From Moniliella sp. 'wahieum' (taxonomy: Eukaryota; Basidiomycota; Moniliellomycetes; Moniliellales; Moniliellaceae): a stretch of DNA of 64,000 bases. Position numbers and translations under genes: made by a program. Positions 21,314-33,027 of this stretch are shown in pieces. Under the pieces are notes generated by a model. That model did no database searches, was not told the DNA's origin, and was given only the letters and a program-made list of their open reading frames with translations. The stretch lies in the NCBI GenBank assembly GCA_003971905.1, contig RSEE01000055.1, forward strand, positions 1 to 64,000, in the 5' to 3' direction. Position 1 is the first letter of the stretch. Every line of letters begins with the position of its first letter.

Positions 21314-24300
21314 GTGTCCCTCTTAGCGTGATGTTTCTCATTCCTCGTATTCGCCACTTCGTCTTCATCTCCTCATTGTCTATTTTTGTTGGCCTTTTTC
21401 TTCGCCTTCTCATCTGTGTGAAGTACGTCCAGCTGGACCTACTTTGCCTCCTCCATCCAATTGGTTATGACTCTTCAATATTACTGTTTTTGGTTCTCGC
21501 ACATCACTTCAAGGACATGGCCACACCGGCCGGTCACATCGGCCTTTCGGCCTCAATTCTTCCCCTTTTTACATTGCCCCACTTCTCCCGGCTCTACTCG
21601 GTCCTCTTCATTACCATCACGACATATCTGCTTCCGTACCCTTTCTTTATGGGATCGACCCGCATCTGCTTCCATTGGGCCCCAAAACGTGCACAGCTGT
21701 GTGCACATGTTTTGTCGCCCCCCCCCCCCCTTTTCTCTTTTTCTTTCCCCTTTTTCCGCCTTCATGATTTTCATCTCTCCTTTTTATGTTAGAACGCCCC
21801 ATGACCCACTTTGTCTGATTCCTACATCTCTCATCGATCTCATCATCTATCTACAGTGTTCTAAAATAGTAACGAGTAGACTGTTGGCATCTAAACAAGG
21901 GACCGCACGTCCCAAAATCAGTAGCCCGCCTTCTCATGATTGCGCAACAATTACAAAAGTAGAGATCAGAGGTGAGCGGCAGTGAATTCGGTGAGATCAC
22001 CGCTCAGACGGATACGCTTCGCCACCCCAGCACTCTGCGCGTGCTGGTGCCAGCTCCCGTCCACCCTCGTATTTTTAGACGGCTAATATATAGTGTGGGG
22101 GAGTACGTCACCCGTGGGATGAAGTCCACAGGTACCGCGGTTATTACCAGCGCCAGTCCCCATCATAAAAACCGCCCTCTGTAAGCTTCAGCTCTCTCTC
22201 TCAAGCAGACCGCTCCATCTATATGCTGCGCAGGCTACATCGCCGCGCACGCCAAGGCCGTTTTTGTACGGTCGTAAGTATGCACCCACTGCAGAGCGAG
22301 CTACACCGTGGGCTACTATAGGAGACGATGGATGGGCCATGGAAGATGGGAGGTGACAAAACCACGACAATTAAAGCTCGGTCCTCCTGTTGTGCTTCTC
22401 CATCTATCCTCCCAGTATCTCTCAGCTAAGTCCCTGTCTCCCGCACCTCCCACAATCCCATCCACGACGCCTCCCTTACACTTTGGCCTCTTCAGCATCC
22501 CTATACAATACATACTAATAGTTATGGCATGCGTAAGAAGTGGAAGAAGAATGGGTTTGGACTATTACTGCTCCAGAACTCCGCCGAAGCCAGCAATGCA
22601 TCTCAAAGCGAGACGTGATTGAACACATCAATGCGTTCGATTAACCTTCACTTCGCTCCTCGATACCCGCAGCCAAACGATCGGGATCCACTCGGCGACA
22701 GATTGGTCGCCAGTTCCGTACCCTGCGCCGTGCCAAAAGCGCAGCAAGTATATACAGGTGTGGTCTGATCCGTCATCGGTTCAGCACATCCTGGTTTGCC
22801 CACGCACGGAGTCCATGGTGCCCTTAGTGCATGAAAAGAGGTTATGTGCGCTCCATCCCGGACCCTTACTCATTTTCACCGAGTCGACCGCGGAGGAAGA
22901 GAACGAGACGAACGGCGGGGAAGGAAGGTGAGGCGTACGGTGTTTCCGAGAAATGGGACGCAAGAGAGACCGTCCCCGGCCGAAAGCACGAACGGCTTCA
23001 GTCACATTACCCCCGCCCACAATTTGGTGCCTACACAGCCTTTCCACACAAGCAGCTGTCTCTGCTATTCAGCATCGAGAGGCCATAGCGAATTCTCTCA
23101 CAAAGTCAGCGAATTATAGGAAAACGAGGAAGTGCTATCGGATGATATTCTTAGTGCCTTCTCGCAGCCTTCGCTTGCTTCTGTTGGAGGTAGTGTGGGG
23201 TTCCCCTACACGGCCCTCAGTGGATCGGTAAGGCTCGCTTAGCCGGTGGGAAGAGTTCCGCTCGCAGGCCGCGCACGCCCTGCTCGATCCATCTCCCTTC
23301 TCTCTCCTGTCTCCTTCCCTTCAGATGTTGCTTGAAGACTTTTGTGGCTCACCACTTTGCCATCACTCCTTGTCTGAAGGCTGCTTTGCAGCTGATCTGT
23401 AGGATAGCGAGTGCTTCCAAGTCGCACTCGTGCCGCGTCGTCTGCTTCGCTCTGTCAAAAACATCTATGCCACAGTATGGGGCTAGACAGGAGGGAGTTA
23501 CCAAAAATGGGTCCACCAACAGTCAGCATCCTCGATCAATGGGATGCTTTATCCCACCTTCCATTCTCGTCCCTTCTCGCCTTCTTGTCCAACTCCTGAC
23601 ATTTCCAGCCAATTGATTGAGTAATACAGGCAACCTGTCGTCGCCACATAGCTGCCTCATCTTCATCATCCAACCTCGTCCTCCAGCTTTGCATCCGCCC
23701 AGTCGCGCGAGCCTTCCTTCAGCGGCATCGATTCCCTTACCACACAGCATATCGCGTGGGTTCCTTTCACAGCTACGTTGACAGCTGCCCCTGCCCAGCT
23801 TCAGCCCGGCAGTGTTTGTCCTCCACTGCAGCTACCCGTCCCTAAGTCCCGGAGGCTTCAGACACGTTACTATGGCCCAAGCCGCTGCAGACACAGCCTT
23901 GCCACACGTGCCGCCGCTCCACCAAAGGCCTCTCCTCGTCGCTAGCTCCATTCGGATCCACCAACTATAGCCCAAGCCCGAAACTCCGTGAGTATAGACC
24001 TCTATAGTAGGGACATGTGCGTATATACTTTTGGTTTGGAGAGATGGGTATATTGGAGGAGGCGCTCTTCATTGTGCTCAAGCGAATCTGCCGTCTAGCC
24101 GGTTGTCGTTGTGGCTCGGAGCCTCGCTCGAACCTTGGATGTCTATAGCTACAGTATTACTGTTATATGTTCTTGGTTCGCCCCGACGGAGAACGAAGTC
24201 ACAGGAGATGGAGATGGGGGAAAGGATGAGGATCATTTTCCTCGAGTAGACAGAGAGCGAAGGTAGATATGTCTCGAGAAGAAGAGAACATGCGAGCTAA

Positions 24301-24718
24301 GTCACAGGAGGAAAAGAGGGAGCAATCCAAAGGGGGAAAACAGAGTCTAGAACAAATCAAGGGGGGCAGACAACTTGGTGACAAAAGGTGATCAAGTGAG
24401 TCTGATCCCGAAAACGAAGGGTAGGTTTACTCTTGGCTCTCCGGTTCGGCATGGGTCGCTTCACTACCTCAGAGGAGTCGACTTGGTGGCGGATCGATTA
24501 TTGCCCTTTGGTATATGGAGAAGTGGGGTGAAGACATGTCCCCGCGCGTGCCGGGAGAGAGTTCGAGGGGCGAATGCCTATGGATGTGTTTTTGTTAGGT
24601 CTTGGAGGGTGAGAGGAAGATAACATGTGATCAGCTCAAGACAATGAGATCTGAGAGGCAATCTTGAAAGGTACGCACGGAGGAGTTAAGCCACTGAAGT
24701 GCAAGAAAAAAAAAAAAA
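21314..24718. other. AT-richer gene desert
   Basis: About 3.4 kb with clearly lower GC than its surroundings and no conserved gene. It contains a 13-nt C run (21718-21730) and gtatatac-type words at 22749 and 24020. A possible retroelement relic is listed separately. The high density of stops in all frames supports non-coding DNA or decayed repeats. Confidence 0.5.
22683..22970 (+). mobile_element. possible LINE/RNase H C-terminal relic
   Basis: A plus-strand frame gives FRTLRRAKSAASIYRCG and, after one missing base near 22780, VQHILVCPRTESMVPLVHEK. The order Cys-Gly ... His-x-Leu-x-Cys-Pro is the zinc-knuckle-like signature at the end of many fungal non-LTR retrotransposon ORFs (CxCG...HxLxxCP). 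No reverse transcriptase is visible nearby, so this would be only a 3' fragment. Weak call. Confidence 0.28.
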
Positions 24719-24810
24719 CGCCCCACGTGGGACTCGAACCCACAACCGTGAGATGGATCTCGATGTAAGAGTCTCAAATTCTACCGATTGAAATAGCGAG
24801 CTAGTGATAC
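24719..24810 (-). tRNA. tRNA-Lys (CTT) with intron, probably degenerate
   Basis: The 3' half is perfect on the minus strand: T arm GTGGG-TTCGAGT-CCCAC, acceptor GTGGGGC, then a run of about 13 T, an ideal Pol III terminator. The anticodon stem TGAGA/TCTCA encloses CTCTTA, giving anticodon CTT, with an intron of about 11 nt after it. The 5' half is poor. The acceptor GTATCAC pairs with GTGGGGC only through one mismatch and wobbles, and the D arm carries about 8 extra bases with a broken stem. Either a pseudogene or a sequence error. Confidence 0.6.
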
Positions 24811-26094
24811 CTGAGAAGCGTAGCTGAATCTGCTGTTATACGAGCTATCGAAGAAGATGGCGATGAGATGAGCGGTAGCCGGTAGCTCGGGAAAAGACTA
24901 AATTGTCCAACAATAGCCTGTTCTGCACCACCGCGTCTTCCCTTCTGTTTTTCCCTTCAGATGTGCGGCAGGAGCTTGCCCACGCCGCGTTGGAGTGGCA
25001 CTAGCTGGCACACCGGCTTATTTGGCTTGTTCTACGGTGCAATTTTCCTCTGGCTAACCGTGTTCGTACGTTGGTGAATCACGGCGCCACGCGCGCCATT
25101 TCATAATTCGAAAGTTGCAGCGGTGCGTTTGTGTGTGGCGTTGCGCCTGAGCAGCGTTCGCGAGCGGGGTCCACGCGCAGTCCAAGCCAGTTGTTCGGTT
25201 TCCACGTTTCCAGTTCACATGTTCACACCCTTGGAAGAGCTGGCACTCGCATTACCGCTCGGGGATGCATGGAGCAAGGATGGCCCGATGATCGAGGGCC
25301 CCCGTTGGATGTGTGGATTGCCAAACGCAGCCCGTGGGAGGCAAGGCCGTGGATGCATGCCCCAGACGGGGCGCATGCGGACGGCATGGCAGCCATCCCA
25401 GTCAAAGCCTGTTCGGAGCGCGCGAGCCGAGAGCGGGCGGGCGGGCACGCCAACTTTCAAGCGACGGCCGGCGGGGCGGAATTGGGTGGCTGGGATCGAA
25501 GCGGACGCATTCAACGTGCACGCTGCACGTGGCACGTACAGGCCGGACACAGCTGCCGTGCGGACGGGGCGTGCGTGGGCGCGTGTGCCTGGGGGCAGGG
25601 GCGGTGGCGGGCAGGCGGGCGGGCCGAGAGTGGCGAGGTGCGCGGGGTGCAGGCGTGCGACCGGGCGCCCGACACGTGACGCCTGAAAGCAGAAACTGCG
25701 GCGCGGCGCCACACGCGGCGGGGGCGCGGGGGCAGTGCGCAGCGGCAGCAGCGCAGCAGGCGGCGGCTGCAGGGGGGGCGCGGCTGGGCGGCTGACGCAG
25801 ACGCGTGATGTGATGTGTGTTGGGCGCTGAGGCGACGTCAGCGGTGGGGACGGTGAGGGGGCGTCCGGCGGACGCGTAGTAGCAGGCAGCCGAGGCGGCT
25901 CCACCTGGTTCCGCCCCTCTGCTCTGCGCTGCTCCGCTCTCCTGGGCGCCGCCACCACCACCACGTCCATCACCACCACCACCACCACCACCACCACGTC
26001 CACCACCACCACCGCCCCTCCCTCTCTGCCCCCTCCACCACCCGCTGCCTGCCTGCCTGCGCTGCCCGCCCCGCCACGCGTCGTGCGCCCCGCC
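24811..26094. promoter_or_regulatory. GC-rich upstream region of the kelch gene
   Basis: No separate gene is recognised. GC rises sharply after about 25.1 kb. A (CCA)n/(CCACCT)n microsatellite lies at about 25955-26015, immediately before the kelch gene start, in its probable leader. Confidence 0.5.
25955..26015. repeat. (CCA)n microsatellite
   Basis: Imperfect CCA triplet repeats interrupted by CGT, in the leader of the kelch gene. Confidence 0.85.
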
Positions 26095-29000
26095 ATGGCC
26101 ATCTTTGGCAAGCGCTCCAAGGACAAGGCTGCGGATGCGCACACGCCCTCTGCCCCCAAGAATCCCTTTGGCATCCGCACCCGCAAGCAGAGCGAAGACT
26201 CCTCCTCCCATCCCCGCCTCCCCCCGCCCCGCCCTCCTTCCCCGACCTCACCGCTCCCACGCCCATGGCTCAGGCCCACGCCGCCCAGGCCCAAGCCCAA
26301 GCCCAAGCCCAGGCCCAGGCTCAAGCCCAGGCACAGGCTCAAGCCCAAGCCAGGCTCAAGCACAAGCACAGGCCACACCAACGCTCCCTCCCAGGACATG
26401 GCCATCCTCGCCTCCCCGCCCCCCTCTCATGCCACCCTGGGCGGATGGGGGGGGTGGGGCCCGAGCCCACCTCCCCTCTGGGCCAGGGCCCCAAGAACAT
26501 GGCCATGCAGCTGCAGCTGCAGCAACAGCAACAGTCGCAGCCCCACGCCATCGACAGCACCCTGTCGCCTATCCCTGGAGTCTCCGCCAGCTGTCCGTTA
26601 ATCCCCCCTCCTTCTCGACCCCTTGCAGCATACGCTTGTTCCCAGCCCAGCCCCTTCCCCAGGTACGGCCTGACAGCCAACCAGATGGCCAGTGCACACG
26701 GAGAGGTGTACGTGTTTGGCGGCCTCGTATCCGAGGCTGTCAATAACGATTTGTACATTATCAATGTGGAGCAGGTCATGCAACTCCTTCGCTGCCCGTC
26801 TCATCAGCCACAACCGTTGTCCCTCCAGCCGGTTCAGGGCGGCGTTGCTGCGACCCAAGTCCAGTCTTCGGGTGACGTCCCTCCCGCGCGCGTGGGGCAT
26901 GCGACGGTGCTGGTGGCCAATGTGCTCATCCTCTGGGGCGGCGACACTAAGGTGGCCGCCGACGATGTGCAGGACCAAGGGCTGTATCTGCTCAACCTGA
27001 CCAATCGCGAATGGACGCGTGTGGCCAGTTCTGCTTCCGACCCGGATGCCTGCCCTGTGGGGCGGTATGGCCACACGCCTCCGTAGTGGGCAACAAGGTG
27101 ATGTTTTGGAGGCCAAGTGGATGGACTTTCCTCAACGACCTTTGGAGCTTTGACTTGACGACGCTCAAAAGTAGCCCCCGATGGGAACGGATCGTGCCGC
27201 AGTCGGAGGGCATGCGCGGACGGGGGCGTCGGTCACGTACCAGACAATCTATATTTTGGCGGTACCGACGGCCAGTACCACTACAAGGATACGTGGGTAT
27301 ACGATGTGCCGAGCAACACCTGGTCCGAGGTCTCGTGCATTGGCTACATCCCCAACCCGCGCGAGGGCCACGCTGCATGTTTGATGGGCGATGTCATGTA
27401 CGTCTTTGGCGGCCGCGGTGTGGACGGCAAAGACTTGGGCGATCTGTCCAGCTTCAAGATCTCCAACAGCCGGTGGTACATGTTTGCCAACATGGGCCCC
27501 GCTCCCTCGGGCCGGTCGGGCCACGTGATGACAACGTACCAGGACAAGATTGTCGTCTTGGGCGGCGAGTCCTTCACGGGCGGAAAGGCGGACAATCCCA
27601 ACGTTGTTCATGTGCTGGACACGGGGCGGGTCAGGTACCCGTCCGAAACGTCCAAGTCGCCTCCGACCCTGCTGCTTCCCAAACGGGGCCCGCGCCCGCG
27701 GGCACAAGCATGCCTCCCCCGCGGCCCGGGCCCAGTCCGCCCAATGTGCTGGGGCGTGACGAATGGGAGGATGACCAGCCCCCCTCCCGCGCCCCGCGTG
27801 GCCAGTCCTCCCCCAGCCCAACGGCTCGCCAGCCCGCCTCCCGACGGGTGGCCAGTCCTGGCCAAGCTGGGCTGGCTGGGACCGGGCCGAAGGAGAATGC
27901 GGCGTCCGACTGGCCCAGCCGGACCGTGTCCCCTCCTACTGCTGCCTCTGGGTCCGGGAGCAATGGTCATTTCGCTGGCGCAACGACGGGCCGGACCAAA
28001 GGTCCGTCGACTCGTCCGTAGTGAGTTATGCCTCTCGCACTGCCTCTCCTCACGCCGCCACCTCGACCCCAGCCACGACGACCGCTGCGCATACTACTGG
28101 CGCGCAGCACATCTCTTCCCCGGTCTGCCCACCGGCTCCTCTCCGACAACCCCTCTCACCGCATCGGCATCGGCGTTCGCACCGGCCCGCGCGCTCGGCG
28201 CGGATCAAAACGTCCAACGACAGCTTGGCGGACGAACGTCGCCTGCAAAGTCCTACCGCCCGACGCTCCACAAACGACAAACCGGCGCATGCAGCCAGCG
28301 CATCGGCCACCGGCGTGCTGACCGCATCTTCTCTCCCCCTCGGCGCAGGGGGGCGAGATCCCTTCGCCTGTGTCGGCCCGCTCTGCCCCGGCTCCCACCC
28401 GGTCTTCGCCTACTGCCGAGGTGGAGGCACTGCGCAAGCGCGAGACGTGGCTCAAGACAGCGTTGGCGGTGGCGATCAAAAGGGGTTCATCTCCTCTGAC
28501 ACGTGCCCGATGCACCCGACCCCGCTGCCCTTCCTGATCTGGCCAATATCGATCCCGGTCCCAAGGCTCAGACAAGGCGCAGATCCTACAGGGTCTGCTC
28601 ACCCTCAAAACCCAGCTGGCCCAAGCACAGGTACGTGTTGTCTTTCCTGGTTTCTCTACCTCTTCTTTTCTTTCTCCCTCCCTCCCTCTCTCTTCGGGGC
28701 GGCGTACTAACCTTGTCGGGCGCAGAGTACGATTGCCGCCCAGGCCGCGGGTGGAAAGCGAGACGGTGGCCGGGGCGGAGGCGAGCCGTGTGGCGGCGCT
28801 GTGAAAGAGGCGGCGTGGTACCGATCCAAGCTGACGCGTACGAGCGGGGCCATCGGTCCGAGGTGGCGCAGTTGGAGCGGGAACGAACGACGCGTTGGAG
28901 TCGCACCTGACGCGGGCGTTGGAGGACAAGGTGGCGCTGGAGCGTCAATTGGCCTCGCTGCGCGAAGAGGCCAAGTTAGAAACCTTGTTGCGCGTCTCGA

Positions 29001-30692
29001 CCAACGAGCGGCTGGGGCAGACGAGCCAGCGCGCGATGGCCGCCGAGCAAGCGCAGCTGCAAGTCCACGAGCAGATTGCCGAGATGCAAAAGCGTGCGTA
29101 TGCCGCAGAGAGTGCGCTGCGAGAGCAGACGGAGCGCGCGGTGACGCTCAGTGCGTTGCTGGACCAGGAACGGGCGGAGCATAGCCAGACGCGCAGCGCG
29201 CGGGACGACGCCACGCACCTAACCAGCGTCCAGGGCGACAGCCCTGCAGCTCCGTGCTGCGCTCAGCGCACCAGTGCCCGTGGCGGAAGAACACCAGCGG
29301 CTCTATGTCCAGCACCGCGACCTGGCCCAGACCCATCAGCAGAGCCTCAGCACGCTTCAGGCGCAGCTGGACCAGCGCGCGCACGACGCGCAGCTGGCCG
29401 ACCAGCGCATCTCGGAAACTGGAGCGCTTGCTCGCTGCCGCCGAGGCTGAAGCGACGGCGCACCGCCTGGCCAGTGCCACGGGGCTGAGCCAAGTGCTGC
29501 AAACGAGGGACGTGGTCGCGCAGCGGGCGGCCGGGAACGCGGTGCCGCCCGAAGTGGAAGAGAAGCTGCATACGCTGGAGGAAGAGGTAGGGTCGTTGCA
29601 GGAGATGCATGTTGCCTCTCGTCGCGCTGGGACGAGGCAACAGGCGAATTGGTGCTGGTGCGCGATCGCAATATGGCCCTGGAAAAGCAGCATGCCGGAC
29701 TGCAATCGGAGCTGGACGTGGTGCGTGCCCAGCTGGCGATTGCGCTCCAAGAGCTGGCCAGGCTGAAGGATAAAGCTGCGACCAAGGCAGTCGAGCTACG
29801 CCAGACGGCACGCAAAGCCGAAGGCAGCCAGATCAAACTCGCGTTGCTCCGGCAGCACATGGCGCAGCACGGTCTGCCTTCCCCGTCGGACGATGACGCG
29901 GGTCCGAAGGCACGGTCGAGGCGCAGCTGCTTGCGCTGCAGCGCGAGGCTGACGAGGACGCGTGTCGCGACCGAGATGCGCAACCAGCTTGCCGATGCCA
30001 ATGTGCGCATCGATACGTTGCAGCGCGAGCTTGCGCACGGGGCGGACCCAGCAGTGCTGGACGAGGCGGTGCGCAGGGCGGAGCGCAGCGAGCGCGAGTT
30101 AACCGAGTCGACGCAATCCTACAAGGACCGCATGGCGCAGTTGGAGAACGACTATTATGCTGCGGTTTCCTTTGTCAAGGGTGCGAGAAGATGCTGCGGA
30201 CGATGCGGTCGGAACTGGGCGCGGAGCAAGCAGGAGAATGGGCAGCTGCAGGAGCAGCTGGAGCAGCTCAAGACCCTGGCACCTGACGCGCCCCGACTGG
30301 CTCGGGGGCAGGCGAGGGTGAAGGCGAAGGCGAAGGCGAGGACGAGGGAAAGCGACAGGACTTGGCGGTGCTCGAGGCGCGGCTGGCGTCGCTCTCGTCA
30401 GCTCACCAGGAGGTGACGACGGAGAACCGCGAGTTGGAGCCGATTGGCTGTGCTCATCTCGGAGCAGAAGGAGGCGTACGACCGCCACCGCGCCCACCTC
30501 GATGCCGCGACGAGGCCGGGCGGGGGCAAGGGCTGGAGGGTCAGCTGGCGTCGCTGGAGGATGCACTGGCGGCGACGCGGCAGGAACTGCAGAGCACCTT
30601 GCGCTCAACCAACACCTCACCGCGAGCTCGCTGGCAGCTCGGCGGCATCGGCGCCCGCCAGGACCGTTTCTCCCCTGGCGGGGACATACTAA
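26095..30692 (+). CDS. Tea1/Kel1-like kelch-repeat cell-polarity protein with C-terminal coiled coil
   Basis: Kelch/coiled-coil proteins of this type mark cell ends and link microtubule tips or the cortex to polarised growth. The start is ATG 26095 (MAIFGKRSKDKAADAHT), followed by an Ala-Gln repeat (26270-26360) and a Gln run. At about 26640-27620 come the kelch blades: EVYVFGG, NDLYIINV, PPARVGHATVLV, LILWGGDTK, GLYLLNLTNREWTRV, GRYGHT, FLNDLWSFDL, NTWSEVSCIG, PREGHAACLMG, MYVFGGRGVDG and KIVVLGGES. A Ser/Pro linker follows (27700-28500), then long heptad-rich coiled coil (28800-30650) including VAALVKEAAWYRSKL and LALLRQHMAQHGL, both typical of Tea1/Kel1 relatives. Many missing-base breaks occur, for example about 27105, 27133 and 27255. 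The 3' end is uncertain; a further exon up to about 31.1 kb is possible. Confidence 0.85.
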
Positions 30693-31477
30693 TGGCGTCA
30701 TACCCCTCCTGGATGGCCATCGACACGCGTCTTGCTATCTACTTCTCGCTTCGTACTCCTCCTGCCTCTTCTCTCCCTCCCTCCACCTCTTTCCGCTCTG
30801 CCGCACGGCTGCCCGCACTCTCTATCCAGATGCAGCGTGATACCTTCGCTTGCCACATGCCATCCATCTGGGCCTGTTGGTGGCCCTCCTGTGGGCGGGG
30901 CCGGTCCCCGGCTTCTCCAATGTCCCTTGTCCAAAGTTTGTTGGATCTTGTCTTTTGCCTTTTGTTGGCCCATGGACGCGGCGTGGGTGCTTGCGGTGCG
31001 CGAGCTGGTACCTGGCCAGCCTGTGGACCGAGCGCCCTCCTTTGCTCCTCCACTCCTCCACTCCTTCGCTCCTTCGCTCCTTCCTGCTTCTGCTCCTGAC
31101 GACGAACCGACCTCGACTGTGAGTGGCCAATACGTCCATACCCTTGCTCGCTCTCTCATCCCCCTCGCTGGCCCAGCTAGCGCAGCGCGAATCGGACGTA
31201 GTCGGACGTAGCGTGTCGTAGAAAACGGGTGGATGGCTTGCCCGGCACGAGGGAGTACTGTGGGCAGCACCGAGGATGGATGATTCGTAGGCCAGCCAGT
31301 CGAGGTAGTTTGAGAAGTACTCACGCGCAGCATGCTGGGCCCTGGGCGGGTTAGGGTTATCCGTTACGCTGGGCCGCCCCCAGCGTTGGTTGGTCGCGTC
31401 GTGTTTCTCCATCTCCTCCAATCCTAAGCTCCTCGGACTCACCTTAACCACTCGCCACTCGCCACTCGCCACCGCCC
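30693..31477. other. intergenic, IES2 upstream region
   Basis: CT-rich in its first half, possibly 3' flank or a last intron of the kelch gene. It contains the telomere-like word TTAGGGTTA at 31351-31359, about 120 bp before the IES2 start. Confidence 0.5.
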
Positions 31478-32708
31478 ATGCCGCCCACCAAGCTCGGACG
31501 ACCATCGCAGCCATCTAAGCTGCGGCAGTCCCATACCTAGTACGTCCCTGGAAATGCCTTGCCTTCCTCTCCAGAGTACTCACCCACCTCCCTTGCCACC
31601 CACCAGCGAGGGGGAGGAACAAGACCAAGCGCAATCCCCAGACCAAGACCAATCCCAAGACCAAGACCAAGACCAAGACCAAAACTCTGACCAAGATCAA
31701 GACCAAGACCAAGATGTGGGCAGCCCGCGCTCCCCGTCCCGCTCCTCCGACAAGGACATGGACGAGCCTACGCAGACGAAGAGGATGGGGAGATGGTGTA
31801 CGAGGGGGAGGAGGATGAGTTGGACGGAAGCGAATCTGCGTCGGATGAGACGAGCAAGCGATCGCCCTCATTCAAGGTCAAGGTCAAGCGGAGCACGCCT
31901 ACACCTACGCCTACGCCCATGCCCGCCCCCGCACCTGCACGAAAGAGCTTCCGAAATATCGGTCGAAGGGCAAGAGCCCGGTGTCCAAGAGGAAGGCAGG
32001 AAACAAGGTAGGTCGCGCAGCCAGTTGATCGATATGCGCGAGCACCGAGCACTGACCTTTTGTCCGTTTTGTCCGTTTTGTCCGTGTTGGCCGTTTTGTC
32101 TCAGATGAGGACGAGTCGGACTTTGATTCGGACGAGGAGGGGGAAGTTTCCTTCTCGACGCACAAGACGGCGCGTCAGTTGGCTGCAGGCAAACGAGGGC
32201 AGGCAGGGACGGAGGATCTGCATGAGCTGGGGCGGGTGGAGAAGAAGTCCAAGTACGATGGTCTGACCGAATCGGAAATTGCGCTGCGGAGGGAAGAGAA
32301 TGCGCGACGGAGAAAGAACCAGACCGACCAGCGGCTGGAGGAGGAGAAACAAGAGGTACGTCGTTCACGTTCACGCTCACGTTCACGTTATCTTGCGTGG
32401 CGCCCGGGCTCGCTAGGATTAGTGACTTTGGAGTGCTGATGCCTGTCGGGACGCATGATACCAGACCATCAACCGTCTCCTCAACAAACAAGTGTCGCGC
32501 TCGCGCAACAAACTCGGAGAGGGCTCGGGAGACGAGGGCGAGTCGCCTGGCCCCGAGTCGCGCGCGTCGTTGAAGGCCCGCACGCCATGCCGCCTCCCAC
32601 TCACATGTTCCGCTACTCTCCAGGAGGGGGCGGGCTGAGCTGCCGCTGCCGCCGCCGAGGCGGGAGGGAGAGTGGATGACTATGCTGCCGCTGGGCTGCG
32701 GTGTTTGA
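31478..32708 (+). CDS. IES2: INO80 chromatin-remodelling complex subunit Ies2 / INO80B-like
   Basis: Ies2 binds the Ino80 ATPase and stimulates nucleosome sliding. ATG 31478 opens MPPTKLGRPSQPSKLRQSHT. A very short intron (31540-31576) is inferred because it avoids a stop and restores frame into SEGEEQDQAQ. A (caagac)n tract at about 31630-31710 encodes an Asp-Gln repeat. The introns at 32008-32104 and 32356-32464 have canonical ends. The diagnostic PAPA-1/Ies2 block is LTESEIALRREENARRRKN, then RLEEEKQE-TINRLLNKQ. Near the C-terminus PPTHMFRYSPGG matches the position of the conserved M-RY element of INO80B proteins. With one missing base the protein ends LPLGCGV at TGA 32706-32708. Confidence 0.82.
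31630..31710. repeat. IES2: (CAAGAC)n in-frame Asp-Gln repeat
   Basis: A hexamer microsatellite in the first large IES2 exon. It encodes alternating Asp and Gln. Confidence 0.85.
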
Positions 32709-33027
32709 GCAGCGCCGTCCGGCCCCGGCCGAGTCGACGTAAGAGACAGGACAAAAGGATGCTCGATGATCGATGCGGATGGACTGATGGTGGGAAGAGT
32801 TGGGGGCAGCGCCATGGGGAGCAGGGCAGATTGCAGGAGCCCCTGTTAATTCCGCCTCTGAGCGCAACGCCAGTCGACACAATAGATTCGAGTGCGAGAT
32901 CGAGCAAAATACTTTTTTTGGCTGGCTTATTATGACGGGGCCTGCCGATTGGCGTGGGACGGATCGGGGTGCCGGTGGCCAAAACGCTCAACGTTCAACT
33001 GAACGCCGCGCCATCGACGCCGCAACC
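32709..33027. promoter_or_regulatory. IES2-MRS2 spacer
   Basis: A 319-bp spacer between two genes on the same strand. No further feature is recognised. Confidence 0.5.

Noticed and set aside
31351-31359. TTAGGGTTA as internal telomere remnant
   Set aside because: A single nonamer does not make an array. It is better treated as a possible telobox in the IES2 upstream region.
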